Below, one piece after another: positions 56,918 to 64,000 of a DNA stretch of 64,000 nucleotides. Below the pieces are notes generated by a model. The model saw only the letters and a program-made list of their open reading frames with translations. It ran no database searches and had not been told where the DNA came from. Source of the stretch: Saccharomonospora sp. NB11. GTDB taxonomy: Bacteria; Actinomycetota; Actinomycetes; Mycobacteriales; Pseudonocardiaceae. The position numbers and the translations under genes were made by a program. The number at the start of each line of letters is the position of its first letter. Within the stretch, counting starts at the first letter, position 1. The DNA is taken from NCBI RefSeq assembly GCF_015910535.1, contig NZ_JACBJG010000003.1, forward strand, positions 1-64,000. Reading direction: 5' to 3'.

Positions 56918-57967
56918 CTACAGCAGATCCCAGGTCAGCGGCGTGCCCTTGGGAGCGTCGACACGGAACGTCCGCCCCAACACGGTGCGGATCTCGGCGG
57001 GCGGCAGACCACCGGCGGGGCGGATCGACCGCACGTTCCGCTCGGTCACCGGCTCGCCCGCGCGCACGTCCTCCACGACGTACAGCGAGCGGCGCAGGCG
57101 CAGGCCCTCCTCTTCGCTGCGCTTCGGGCCGATCGTGGTGGTGCCCAGCGCCTCCCACGCCCGCCGCGTCTCGGTGACGAGTGCCGCCACCTCGTGCGGT
57201 TCCAGCGAGAACGCCGAGTCGACCCCGCCGTCGTCGCGGGCGAGTGTCACGTGCTTCTCCACCGCGCACGCGCCGAGCGCCACCGCCGCCACGGGAGCGC
57301 CGATGCCGGGCGTGTGGTCGGACAGCCCCACGACCGTGCCGAAGGTCTGGGCCAGCACGGGCAGCGACCGCAGGTTGCTGTCGCTCGGCGGCGCCGGGTA
57401 GGAGGCGGTGCAGCCCAACAGCAGGATCTGGTCGTTGCCGGCCTCGCGCGCCGTGCGCACGGCGGCGTCGATCTCCCCCACGCTCGCCATGCCCGTGGAG
57501 ATCACCAGCGGCTTGCCCGTGCGCGCGCACAGTTCGATCAGGGGCAGGTCCACGATCTCGGACGACGCGATCTTGTACGCGGGCGCGTCGAGCGATTCGA
57601 GCAACTCCACCGCGGTGGGGTCGAACGGGCTGGAGAACACCTCCAGCCCCCGCTCCCGGGCGTGCGCGAACAGCTTCTCGTGCCACTCCCAGGGCGTGTG
57701 CGCACGCTCGTACAGCCGGTACAGGTTCTCCCCGCTCCACAGCTCGTGGTCCTCGCTGAGCCGGAACGCGGGCGTGTCGACGTCGATCGTGATCGTGTCG
57801 GGGCGATAGGTCTGCAACTTCACGGCCTGCGCACCGGCGTCCGCCACGGCGTCCACGATGGCGAGAGCGCGCTCCAGGCTGCCGTTGTGGTTGCCCGAGA
57901 CCTCCGCGATCACGAACGGCTCGTGGTCGGGCCCGATCTCGTGGCGGCCGATGCGAATCGAGGTCAT
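56918..57967 (-). CDS. pseI: Pseudaminic acid synthase PseI
   Basis: A 349-residue NeuB-family synthase that condenses the free altrose derivative with phosphoenolpyruvate. The N-terminus has FVIAEVSGNHNGSLERALAI (about 18-37), KLQTYRPDTITIDV (about 49-62), YKIASSEIVDLPLI (about 136-149) and a LGCTASYPAPPSDSNL segment. GACAVEKHVTLARDDGGVDS (about 233-252) precedes the C-terminal SAF antifreeze-like domain (SLYVVEDVRAGEPVTERNVR, about 290-309). The PAPPSDSNL pattern is that of PseI rather than sialic acid synthase. It overlaps the pseH stop by one base (TGATG). Confidence 0.93.
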   Translation of the reverse strand: MTSIRIGRHEIGPDHEPFVIAEVSGNHNGSLERALAIVDAVADAGAQAVKLQTYRPDTITIDVDTPAFRLSEDHELWSGENLYRLYERAHTPWEWHEKLFAHARERGLEVFSSPFDPTAVELLESLDAPAYKIASSEIVDLPLIELCARTGKPLVISTGMASVGEIDAAVRTAREAGNDQILLLGCTASYPAPPSDSNLRSLPVLAQTFGTVVGLSDHTPGIGAPVAAVALGACAVEKHVTLARDDGGVDSAFSLEPHEVAALVTETRRAWEALGTTTIGPKRSEEEGLRLRRSLYVVEDVRAGEPVTERNVRSIRPAGGLPPAEIRTVLGRTFRVDAPKGTPLTWDLL

Positions 57968-58455
57968 CACCCATCTCCCAACGCGACTGCCTTGCGCAAC
58001 AGCAGGAAGTCGTCGGCGTCGCCGTCGGCGAACTCGTACCCGGCCGAGCGGAACAACGCCACCGACGCCGCGTTGTCGCGGTGCACGGTCGCCAGCACGG
58101 TACCCGGTGAGCGACGACGCCGAAGCTCCCGCTCGCCCTCCGCGAGCACGAGCCCGGCCAACCGCCTGCCCCGGTGTTCCGGGGCCACCGCGATGCTGAC
58201 CTCCCACTCGTGCGCGTCGAGTCGGTCGAACCGCACCGTCCCGACCGGCGTGGCCTCGGGCTCCTCGGCGACGAACAGCACCCGATCGTCCGAGGCCAAC
58301 ACCCCACGCAGCCACCGCACGTGGTCGTCGAGCGCGACCTCATCCGAGTTCCGCGACCAGCGCCGGGTGACCGGGTCGTTGCGCCACCGCAGCAACAGCT
58401 CGGCGTCGGCCTCCACGGCCGGGCGAAGTCGCAGCCGGGGCCGCCCCTCAGTCAT
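57967..58455 (-). CDS. pseH: PseH-type N-acetyltransferase
   Basis: A 162-residue GNAT enzyme. It begins RLRLRPAVEADAELLLRWRN (about 7-26), followed by the RVLFVAEEPEATPVGTVRFD strand region and the acetyl-CoA loop APEHRGRRLAGLVLAEGE (about 92-109). HRDNAASVALFRSAGYEF (about 126-143) is typical of PseH and RimJ-like proteins. It should acetylate the 4-amino group of the UDP sugar made by PseC. It lies between the coiled-coil gene (8-base overlap) and pseI. Confidence 0.83.
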   Translation of the reverse strand: MTEGRPRLRLRPAVEADAELLLRWRNDPVTRRWSRNSDEVALDDHVRWLRGVLASDDRVLFVAEEPEATPVGTVRFDRLDAHEWEVSIAVAPEHRGRRLAGLVLAEGERELRRRRSPGTVLATVHRDNAASVALFRSAGYEFADGDADDFLLLRKAVALGDG

Positions 58456-58906
58456 GCGCCGGCTGCTGCGTCCGTTCCTCCAGGACCCGCAACCGGTCCT
58501 CGTACCGCGCGATGCCCGCGAGCCGGACCCGGATCTGGGCGTGCTGCCGCTGGATCTCCTCGATCAACGTGCGGGCTTCGGCCACCTGCTGATCGTCGCT
58601 GGGCGGGACCAGGGAGAACCGCTCCCGCAGGTCCTCCAGTTGGGCCTCCTGGGCCGCCACGTGCGGGATCAGTCGCTGCACCTCGCCGGAGGTCCAGAGC
58701 AGGTCACCTCGCACCCGTTCCAGCCCGGCCTCCAGCTCGTCCAACCGACGCCGGTGGTCGATCGTGCAGTGCTCCTGCTCGGTGATCCGGGCCTCGTGGT
58801 CGTCCAACCGGCCACGGGTCATGTCCCCGATCCGGAAGTCCACGAAGCGCGCGAGTCTGTCGCCGAGCCGGGAGCGAAGCAGGGACAACGGGTTCGTCGA
58901 GGTCAT
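58448..58906 (-). CDS. Coiled-coil protein in the pse operon
   Basis: A 152-residue, highly charged protein with long heptad-like stretches (DHEARITEQEHCTIDHRRRL, ELEAGLERVRGDLLWTSGEV, EARTLIEEIQRQHAQIRVRL). There is no signal peptide or membrane segment; the N-terminus LSLLRSRLGDRLARFVDFRI may form an amphipathic helix. I do not recognise a family. Its place between the sialyltransferase-like gene and pseH, overlapping the latter by 8 bases, implies a scaffold or partner for Pse transfer, but this is only inference. Confidence 0.65.
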   Translation of the reverse strand: MTSTNPLSLLRSRLGDRLARFVDFRIGDMTRGRLDDHEARITEQEHCTIDHRRRLDELEAGLERVRGDLLWTSGEVQRLIPHVAAQEAQLEDLRERFSLVPPSDDQQVAEARTLIEEIQRQHAQIRVRLAGIARYEDRLRVLEERTQQPAHD

Positions 58907-58960
58907 CAGTCGGTTTCCTTCGGTGCGAGAGGGGATCGCGTGAACAACGTCTGGCGGGGA

Positions 58961-59620
58961 TCAGCGCAACAGCCGGGCCGAGCCCTCGTCGAGCCACGAC
59001 TGGAGAAGCTTGCCTTCGAGGCTGATGCGGTGTTCGGGGCCGACGATGCACGAGTCGCCCGCAGCGTGCTGCCACGACGTCTGCGTCGGGTCGTCCACGA
59101 AGGAGAAGCCCGACAGCACGAGGTCGGCGTCGGGGAACGACGACTTCGCGATCCACGCCGCCATCGTGCCCGTGGTGGCCCACGCCGCTTCCTCGCGACT
59201 GGGCAGGCCCATCGCCTCCGACAGCGGCAGCGTCACCTCGCGGTTCGACACCGGCACGAACCCCAGATCGGCCGGCCACCACCCGGGGATGTCCTCCGGC
59301 TCCCAGTGCAACCGGCCCGGCTCCACCATGAGATACAGGCGCGAGCGGTAGTTCGAGAACACGAACTTCGTGGCACGCAGAGCACGGTTGAACACCACGA
59401 CGTGGGTCTTCGAGCCCACGGTCGGCGGCTGACCGGGCTCGTCGCACACGAAACCGTTCACCCGGATCACCAGGTCGCAGGAGTCGATGGCCTCGGCGCG
59501 AGCGGCGTCCGGAGCGAGCGGCTGGTTCCCCACGACGGCCACGGACCGCGGGTCGGGCCGGTCCGCGTACACCTGAAGCAGCTCGACCATCAGGCTGGAC
59601 GTGAGGACTCCCGAAGTCAT
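58961..59620 (-). CDS. Sialyltransferase-fold (GT29-like) enzyme, candidate pseudaminyltransferase
   Basis: A 219-residue protein with all three signatures of GT29-type sialyltransferases: an L-motif-like AVVGNQPL...AIDSCDLVIRVNGF...VGSKTHVV (about residues 28-75), an S-motif-like ATTGTMAAWIAKSSFPDADL (about 149-168) followed by VLSGFSFVD, and a late HRISLEGKLL (about 197-206). It is much shorter than eukaryotic enzymes and lacks a membrane anchor. In the pse cluster it is the obvious candidate to transfer CMP-Pse to a glycan. ATG 59620 is chosen; an upstream start at 59665 is possible. Confidence 0.75.
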   Translation of the reverse strand: MTSGVLTSSLMVELLQVYADRPDPRSVAVVGNQPLAPDAARAEAIDSCDLVIRVNGFVCDEPGQPPTVGSKTHVVVFNRALRATKFVFSNYRSRLYLMVEPGRLHWEPEDIPGWWPADLGFVPVSNREVTLPLSEAMGLPSREEAAWATTGTMAAWIAKSSFPDADLVLSGFSFVDDPTQTSWQHAAGDSCIVGPEHRISLEGKLLQSWLDEGSARLLR

Positions 59621-59847
59621 GCGGCGGAAGTTATCAGGACTCGCCTGTGTGTGCTCCACGTACACCCGCCATTGACACAGCGTGGTGACCCGCCCGCATC
59701 GCCGCCGACGTCCCCACCCGCTTCACACGGACCTCACTCCGGAGCCACGTCCGCACTGCCTGCGACGACGGACCGGGAAACGCCCCAGCACGACGTTCAG
59801 GCAGACCGCGCGATCGGCCTGCACGGACGCAAGTACCCTCATATGCC

Positions 59848-60780
59848 GTGCACGCCACCAGCACCGTCGACCCCACAGAGACGACATCCATGAAGACGGC
59901 ACCACCCACCTCGGACAGCCGGACCTTCGGCCGCGCTCTGTCGGATCTCAGAAACGGCTTCAAGCAGCCCGAACTCTGGGGCCACCTGGCCTGGCAGGAC
60001 ATCAAGCAGCGCTACCGGCGATCGGTACTCGGACCGCTGTGGATCACCATCAGCATGGGTGTCACGGCGCTCGGTCTGGGCCTGCTGTACTCCCAGCTCT
60101 TCGGCGCGTCCGTCGGCACCTTCCTGCCCTACATCACCACGGGCTTCATCGTCTGGAACTTCATCCTCGGTTGTCTCACCGAGGGCACCGACACGTTCAT
60201 CGCGAACGAGGGCCTGATCAAGCACCTGCCCGCACCGCTGTCGGTGTATGCACTGCGGACCGTGTGGCGACAGAGCATCATGTTCGCCCACAACATGGTC
60301 ATCTACTTCATCGTGGTCGCCATCTTCTGGAGCGACATCACGACGCCGAACTACACGATGACCGAGGACGGCATGTCGCACCCGGGCCTGAACTGGGACG
60401 TCCTGCTCGCCATCCCGGGCTTCGCCCTGCTCGCCCTCAACGCGGGCTGGGTGGTGCTGCTGTTCGGCATCGCGTCCACCCGCTTCCGCGACATCCCGCA
60501 GGTCGTGTCGAGCCTGATCAACCTGCTGTTCTTCATGACGCCGATCGTCTGGACGACCGACATCCTGAAGGACAAGTTCGGGGGCACGGCCGACTGGCGT
60601 GACTGGGTCGCCGAGTTGAACCCGCTGTACCACTTCATCCAGGTCGTGCGAGCGCCGCTCATCGGCAACGCGGTGAGCTGGCACCACTACGCCGTCGTCG
60701 GTGGCATCACCGTCGTCGGCTGGCTGCTCGCGCTCGTGGTCATGCGCAACTACCGTGCCCGCGTCTCGTATTGGGTGTGA
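59848..60780 (+). CDS. wzm: Galactan ABC exporter permease (Wzm/RfbD-type)
   Basis: A 310-residue ABC-2 membrane subunit with six helices in the C-terminal 230 residues. A cytosolic gate-helix segment WGHLAWQDIKQRYRRSVLGP (about 44-63) is the hallmark of polysaccharide exporters, followed by LWITISMGVTALGLGLLYSQ and the late SLINLLFFMTPIVWTTDILK (about 223-242). It matches M. tuberculosis RfbD (Rv3783), which moves lipid-linked galactan across the membrane. The GTG start has a -10-like TACCCT close by, so the leader is short. Wzt and GlfT1 follow with overlaps. Confidence 0.88.
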   Translation: MHATSTVDPTETTSMKTAPPTSDSRTFGRALSDLRNGFKQPELWGHLAWQDIKQRYRRSVLGPLWITISMGVTALGLGLLYSQLFGASVGTFLPYITTGFIVWNFILGCLTEGTDTFIANEGLIKHLPAPLSVYALRTVWRQSIMFAHNMVIYFIVVAIFWSDITTPNYTMTEDGMSHPGLNWDVLLAIPGFALLALNAGWVVLLFGIASTRFRDIPQVVSSLINLLFFMTPIVWTTDILKDKFGGTADWRDWVAELNPLYHFIQVVRAPLIGNAVSWHHYAVVGGITVVGWLLALVVMRNYRARVSYWV

Positions 60781-61592
60781 CAAAAATGATCAGCATTGAC
60801 GTTGAGAACGCCTACGTCGACTTCCCGATCTTCGACGCGAAGACACGGTCGCTGAAGAAGCGAGTCCTCGGCAAGGTCGGCGGGAAGATCGGCACCGAGA
60901 GCCGGGTCCCGATCATCGAGGCGTTGCAGGACATCAACCTGTCGCTCAAGAGCGGCGACCGCGTGGCCCTCGTCGGCCACAACGGCGCGGGCAAGTCCAC
61001 GCTGCTGCGGCTGCTGTCCGGCATCTACGAACCCACCCGCGGCGCCGCCAGGGTGCGCGGCCGGGTGGCGCCCGTGTTCGACCTCGGTGTCGGCATGGAC
61101 CAGGAGATCTCCGGCTACGAGAACATCTTGATCCGTGGTCTGTACCTGGGCATGTCGCGCAAGGAGATGGAGAAGCGGATCGACGACATCGCCGAGTTCA
61201 CCGAGCTCGGCGACTACCTGTCGATGCCGCTGCGCACGTACTCGACAGGTATGCGCGTGCGCCTCGCGCTCGGCGTCGTGACCTCCATCGACCCGGAGAT
61301 CCTGTTGCTCGACGAGGGCATCGGCGCCGTCGACGCGGCGTTCCTCAACAAGGCGCGCGACCGCCTCGTCGATCTCGTGAACCGGTCGGGTCTGCTCGTG
61401 TTCGCCTCCCACCAGGACGATCTGCTGCTGGAGCTGTGCACGTCGGCCATCTGGATGGACGAGGGCCGCATGAAGATGCAGGGCTCGCTGCGCGAGGTCC
61501 TCACCGCCTACAAGGGCAGGGATCCGTTCGAGAACGTCAGCCAGGAGACGCTCGACCGGATCGACCAGGCGTCGGCGACGAGCGGTGCGTGA
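60777..61592 (+). CDS. wzt: Galactan ABC exporter ATPase (Wzt/RfbE-type)
   Basis: A 271-residue ABC ATPase of the polysaccharide exporter class. It has Walker A ALVGHNGAGKSTLLRLLSGI (about residues 63-82), the signature RTYSTGMRVRLALG (about 155-168), Walker B EILLLDEGIGAVD (about 175-187) and FASHQDDLL with the switch His. There is no long C-terminal sugar-binding domain. It powers galactan export with the upstream permease. The GTG at 60777 overlaps the permease stop (GTGA). M. tuberculosis RfbE (Rv3781) is the counterpart. Confidence 0.9.
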   Translation: MTKMISIDVENAYVDFPIFDAKTRSLKKRVLGKVGGKIGTESRVPIIEALQDINLSLKSGDRVALVGHNGAGKSTLLRLLSGIYEPTRGAARVRGRVAPVFDLGVGMDQEISGYENILIRGLYLGMSRKEMEKRIDDIAEFTELGDYLSMPLRTYSTGMRVRLALGVVTSIDPEILLLDEGIGAVDAAFLNKARDRLVDLVNRSGLLVFASHQDDLLLELCTSAIWMDEGRMKMQGSLREVLTAYKGRDPFENVSQETLDRIDQASATSGA

Positions 61593-62496
61593 CGTGGAGG
61601 ACAAGCGCTTGCCGGAAGGTGCCGTGGTGGCCGTGGTGGTCACCCGACACCGTCGTGACCTGCTCGCTGACTCCCTGAAGGTGCTCGCTGCCCAGACCCG
61701 TCCCGTGGACCACCTGGTGGTGGTGGACAACGGTCCGGACCAGCCCGCGAAGGACGTGGTCGAGAACTGCGGCCTGCCGTCGACGTACCTGCCGTCGCAC
61801 CACAACCTCGGCGGTGCAGGCGGTTTCGCGCTGGGCATGCTGCACGCGCTCGCGATGGGCGCCGACTGGGTGTGGCTGGCCGACGACGACGGCCGCCCCG
61901 CCGACGAGAACGTGCTCGCGGTGCTGTTGGAAGAGGCGGAGCGGCGCAACCTCGCCGAGGTGTCGCCGGTGGTGACCAGCATCGACGCGCCCGAGACGTT
62001 GGCGTTCCCACTCCGGCGGGGCCTGACGTGGAAGCGCTCGACGGCCGAGCTGGGCACCGACTTCCTGCCCGGTATCGCGTCGCTGATGAACGGCGCGCTG
62101 TTCCGCGCGTCGACGCTGGACGTGACGGGCGTGCCGGACCTGCGGCTGTTCGTCCGCGGTGACGAGGTGGAGATGCACCGCAGGCTCGTGCGTTCGGGGC
62201 TGCCGTTCGGCACGTCGCTGCGCACCGCCTACCTGCACCCGAACGGCTCGGACGAGTTCAAGCCCATGCTGGGCGGCCGCTTCCACGCGCAGGACCCGGA
62301 GAACGAGGTCAAGCGCTACTACACCTACCGCAACCGGGGTTTCCTGCTGTCGCAGCCCGGTATGCGCAAGATCGGCGCGCTGGAGCTGGTGCGCTTCGGC
62401 CTGTACTTCATGGCCGTGAAGCGCGACCCGAAGGCGTTCGCGCAGTGGCTGCGCCTGGTGCGGCAGGGCCGCAAGGAACGTTTCTTCCGTTACTGA
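61585..62496 (+). CDS. glfT1: Galactofuranosyltransferase GlfT1
   Basis: A 303-residue GT2-type enzyme that adds the first galactofuranose units to the lipid-linked linker of arabinogalactan. Motifs are VVAVVVTRHRRDLLADSLKV (about 14-33), HHNLGGAGGFALGMLHALAM (about 72-91) and the catalytic WVWLADDDGRPADENVL (about 95-111). VRGDEVEMHRRLVRSGLPFG (about 190-209) is the acceptor-side DExE-like motif. It overlaps wzt by 8 bases, an order also found in mycobacteria. It shows that the organism builds a galactan-type wall polymer. Confidence 0.9.
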   Translation: MRDVEDKRLPEGAVVAVVVTRHRRDLLADSLKVLAAQTRPVDHLVVVDNGPDQPAKDVVENCGLPSTYLPSHHNLGGAGGFALGMLHALAMGADWVWLADDDGRPADENVLAVLLEEAERRNLAEVSPVVTSIDAPETLAFPLRRGLTWKRSTAELGTDFLPGIASLMNGALFRASTLDVTGVPDLRLFVRGDEVEMHRRLVRSGLPFGTSLRTAYLHPNGSDEFKPMLGGRFHAQDPENEVKRYYTYRNRGFLLSQPGMRKIGALELVRFGLYFMAVKRDPKAFAQWLRLVRQGRKERFFRY

Positions 62497-62547
62497 GTGT
62501 TCGTGACGGCGGGGCGTGGTCGCAGCGGCCACGCCCCGCCGTTGTCG

Positions 62548-63057
62548 TCAGTGCAGTTTCGGGGCGACGAGGTCGGCCATCTTGCGGGCCGTGGGGCAGT
62601 TCTGCGTGGGGTTCGGCATCGCCACGGTGATGTCGATGGTGCCGGTCTGTTTCTTCCTCGACGGCTCTTTGAAGACGGGCATCGTCACGGTGCAGGTGCG
62701 GTCGTCTTCACTTTCCTTGAACGACCGTCCCGACGCGGTCCTACCGGCGCGCTGACCTTGGTCGGGATCCGCGGGCCGGTATCGCACCTTGTGATTGACC
62801 GTGATGTTGAGCTGCGGCCTCAGCGTGGTCTGGTAGGGCTCGGTGGTGTGGTTGAGCCAGTGGCACCTGGTCGCGTTCTTCCCGATTCTGCTTCTCGTGT
62901 GGTCGCGGTAGTCGCCGAACGACGCGAGCTCGGACTCGGTCAGGACGGTGCAGGGGTTGACGCTCTTGCTCGTGGCGAAGAACGAGCATCCGGACATCAG
63001 GATGCCGACGGCGGAGATCAGCGCGATCGTCCGGCCGCCACGCCGGCGGTGTGTCAA
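62548..63057 (-). CDS. DUF3558-type lipoprotein
   Basis: A 169-residue secreted lipoprotein with signal ALISAVGILMSGCSFF (lipobox Cys about residue 18-19). The mature part resembles DUF3558: NPCTVLTESELASFGDYRDH (about 28-47), RCHWLNH, and the CPTARKMADLVAPKLH ending. Four cysteines may form disulfides. The TTG at 63057 has GAAAGG upstream; the open frame further upstream overlaps the hairpin terminator. Such proteins often sit next to secreted ESX/PPE-type genes, as here. Confidence 0.75.
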   Translation of the reverse strand: MTHRRRGGRTIALISAVGILMSGCSFFATSKSVNPCTVLTESELASFGDYRDHTRSRIGKNATRCHWLNHTTEPYQTTLRPQLNITVNHKVRYRPADPDQGQRAGRTASGRSFKESEDDRTCTVTMPVFKEPSRKKQTGTIDITVAMPNPTQNCPTARKMADLVAPKLH

Positions 63058-63100
63058 GACGTGCCTTTCGGGAGTGTGAGCCGACGGCGGTCGGCGTGAA

Positions 63101-63134
63101 ACAGCGGACACACCGCGAGGGGTGTGTCCGCTGT
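63101..63134 (-). terminator. Terminator of the Gly-rich PPE-like gene
   Basis: Perfect 14-bp stem (63101-63114 with 63121-63134) and a 6-base loop, 15 bases after the stop of the minus-strand gene. Confidence 0.8.
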
Positions 63135-63148
63135 CTGTGTGAGTCGGG

Positions 63149-64000
63149 TCAGGCGCCGATCACCGGCGGCGCGGTGCGCTGGCTGGTGCCGAAGACGTCG
63201 TCGGGGTCGGCTTCCACGAGGTAGGTGGGACGCTGGTGTTCGGCGTCGTCGCCACCCTGACCGCCCTTGCCCGCGCCGCCGCCCATGGGGGCGCCCATGC
63301 CACCACCGCGGGCGGCTGCGGCCGCACCGGGTGCCGCGCCACCACCGGGTCCGGCGCCCATGGGTCCGCCCATAGGCTTGGCACCGCTAGCAGCACCCGC
63401 ACCGGGGCCCGCGGCACCTCCGGCACCACCGCCGGGCCCGAAGCCACCCGAGAGGCGGCCACCGCCACCGCCACCACCGGGGCCGAAACCACCACCGCCG
63501 CCCATGGGCATCGGCATGCCCCCACCGCCGGGGCCGAACTGGCTGCGGTTGTTCCGCTGCCCGGGCGGAGGCATGTTCGGCGGCCTACCCGGCGCCCATC
63601 CCGACGGCCGTGTCGTGTTCGGAGGCTTCACACCGGTGTTGACGCCGGGAGCGAGCGGAGGCGCGGACCCACCGGGCGACGACGGCACGTTCACCGGCCC
63701 GCCACCCGTGGGCACGTTGCCCCCGTTGGACCCGGCGGGCCCACCGGTGAAGCCGGACGTACTGGTGCGCGGCTCGTTGATCGAAATGACGCCGCTGGGG
63801 CTCGTGTCGCCAGACCCGCTCGCGCCGTTGAACTTCGGCGGCTCGGCGAAAACGGGCTGCTTGTTGCCCGCTTGGTACAGGTCGCCATCGTACTGAGTCA
63901 TGACCTGCGCAGCTTCTTCGTGCGCGGCCTGACTCTTGTGCATTTTCTCGATGGTCTGGTCGACCTGGTCATGGAAGGTGAAGGGGTTCAGGCTCCAGTT
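63149..64000 (-). CDS. Gly/Pro-rich PPE-like secreted protein, C-terminal part (5' end outside window)
   Basis: The frame is open to the last base, so only the C-terminal 283 residues are visible. The first visible part is helical (FTFHDQVDQTIEKMHKSQAA) and may end a PPE- or WXG-type domain. The rest is a very Gly-rich, Pro-rich low-complexity tail, with GGGGGFGPGGGGGGG-type runs. It ends in VEADPDDVFGTSQRTAPPVI, a tail common to actinobacterial PPE-like proteins encoded near ESX clusters. Its presence beside a DUF3558 lipoprotein suggests an ESX-type locus outside the window. Confidence 0.72.
   Translation of the reverse strand, partial: NWSLNPFTFHDQVDQTIEKMHKSQAAHEEAAQVMTQYDGDLYQAGNKQPVFAEPPKFNGASGSGDTSPSGVISINEPRTSTSGFTGGPAGSNGGNVPTGGGPVNVPSSPGGSAPPLAPGVNTGVKPPNTTRPSGWAPGRPPNMPPPGQRNNRSQFGPGGGGMPMPMGGGGGFGPGGGGGGGRLSGGFGPGGGAGGAAGPGAGAASGAKPMGGPMGAGPGGGAAPGAAAAARGGGMGAPMGGGAGKGGQGGDDAEHQRPTYLVEADPDDVFGTSQRTAPPVIGA

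Overview
The window is a high-GC chromosomal segment of an actinobacterium, most likely a member of the Pseudonocardiaceae (Saccharomonospora/Amycolatopsis-like). The evidence is a conservon (histidine kinase, roadblock, DUF742, GTPase), an SsgA-like protein, an RsbW/SigF pair, a proteasome activator of the Bpa/PafE type, a GlfT1 galactofuranosyltransferase with its Wzm/Wzt ABC exporter, a DUF3558 lipoprotein and a Gly/Pro-rich PPE-like protein. The genus is inference. The right half keeps gene order known from the Mycobacterium tuberculosis Rv3772-Rv3783 area: an aromatic aminotransferase, a quinone oxidoreductase next to a class V aminotransferase, bpa, then wzm/wzt/glfT1.

Layout. 1-5 kb: end of a disordered surface-type protein, an intergenic stretch full of inverted repeats, a YczE-type membrane protein, a PP2C phosphatase, small membrane and unknown proteins. 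5.1-9 kb: glcDEF glycolate oxidase operon, each stop overlapping the next start. 9-14.2 kb: a methyltransferase between two 21-bp repeat arrays, then a cvnABCD conservon on the minus strand with a promoter overlapped by a perfect inverted repeat. 15-21.7 kb: release factor 3, an ADP-ribosylglycohydrolase, a third 21-bp array, a MerR regulator with a likely target, a YdcF protein, and a TetR/flavin-monooxygenase divergent pair with two operator-like palindromes. 21.7-26.3 kb: an asparagine-synthase-like enzyme lacking the glutaminase cysteine, a secreted acidic protein, an XRE regulator and a 5-FTHF cyclo-ligase-like protein. 26.4-32.4 kb: two tRNAs, acetoacetyl-CoA synthetase, a dienelactone-hydrolase-like protein, a GNAT enzyme, an aminotransferase and a TauE-type exporter.

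32.5-36.9 kb is a stress module: baeRF protein, rsbW and sigF behind a SigF-type promoter, then a stand-alone LigD-type phosphoesterase domain with its own SigF-type promoter, and Ku. 36.9-49.9 kb: adenylate cyclase, FabH-like ketosynthase, SsgA-like protein, a NagZ-type lipoprotein, an HTH/ImmA-type metallopeptidase pair, a large LuxR regulator, tRNA-Ser, MarR and a secreted M28 aminopeptidase.

50-62.5 kb: between bpa and the galactan export genes lies a complete pseudaminic-acid pathway (pseB, pseC, pseH, pseG, pseI, cytidylyltransferase), with a coiled-coil protein and a sialyltransferase-fold (GT29-like) enzyme. The genes together suggest that a nonulosonic acid is made and attached to an envelope glycan in this organism. 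The window ends inside a Gly-rich PPE-like gene.
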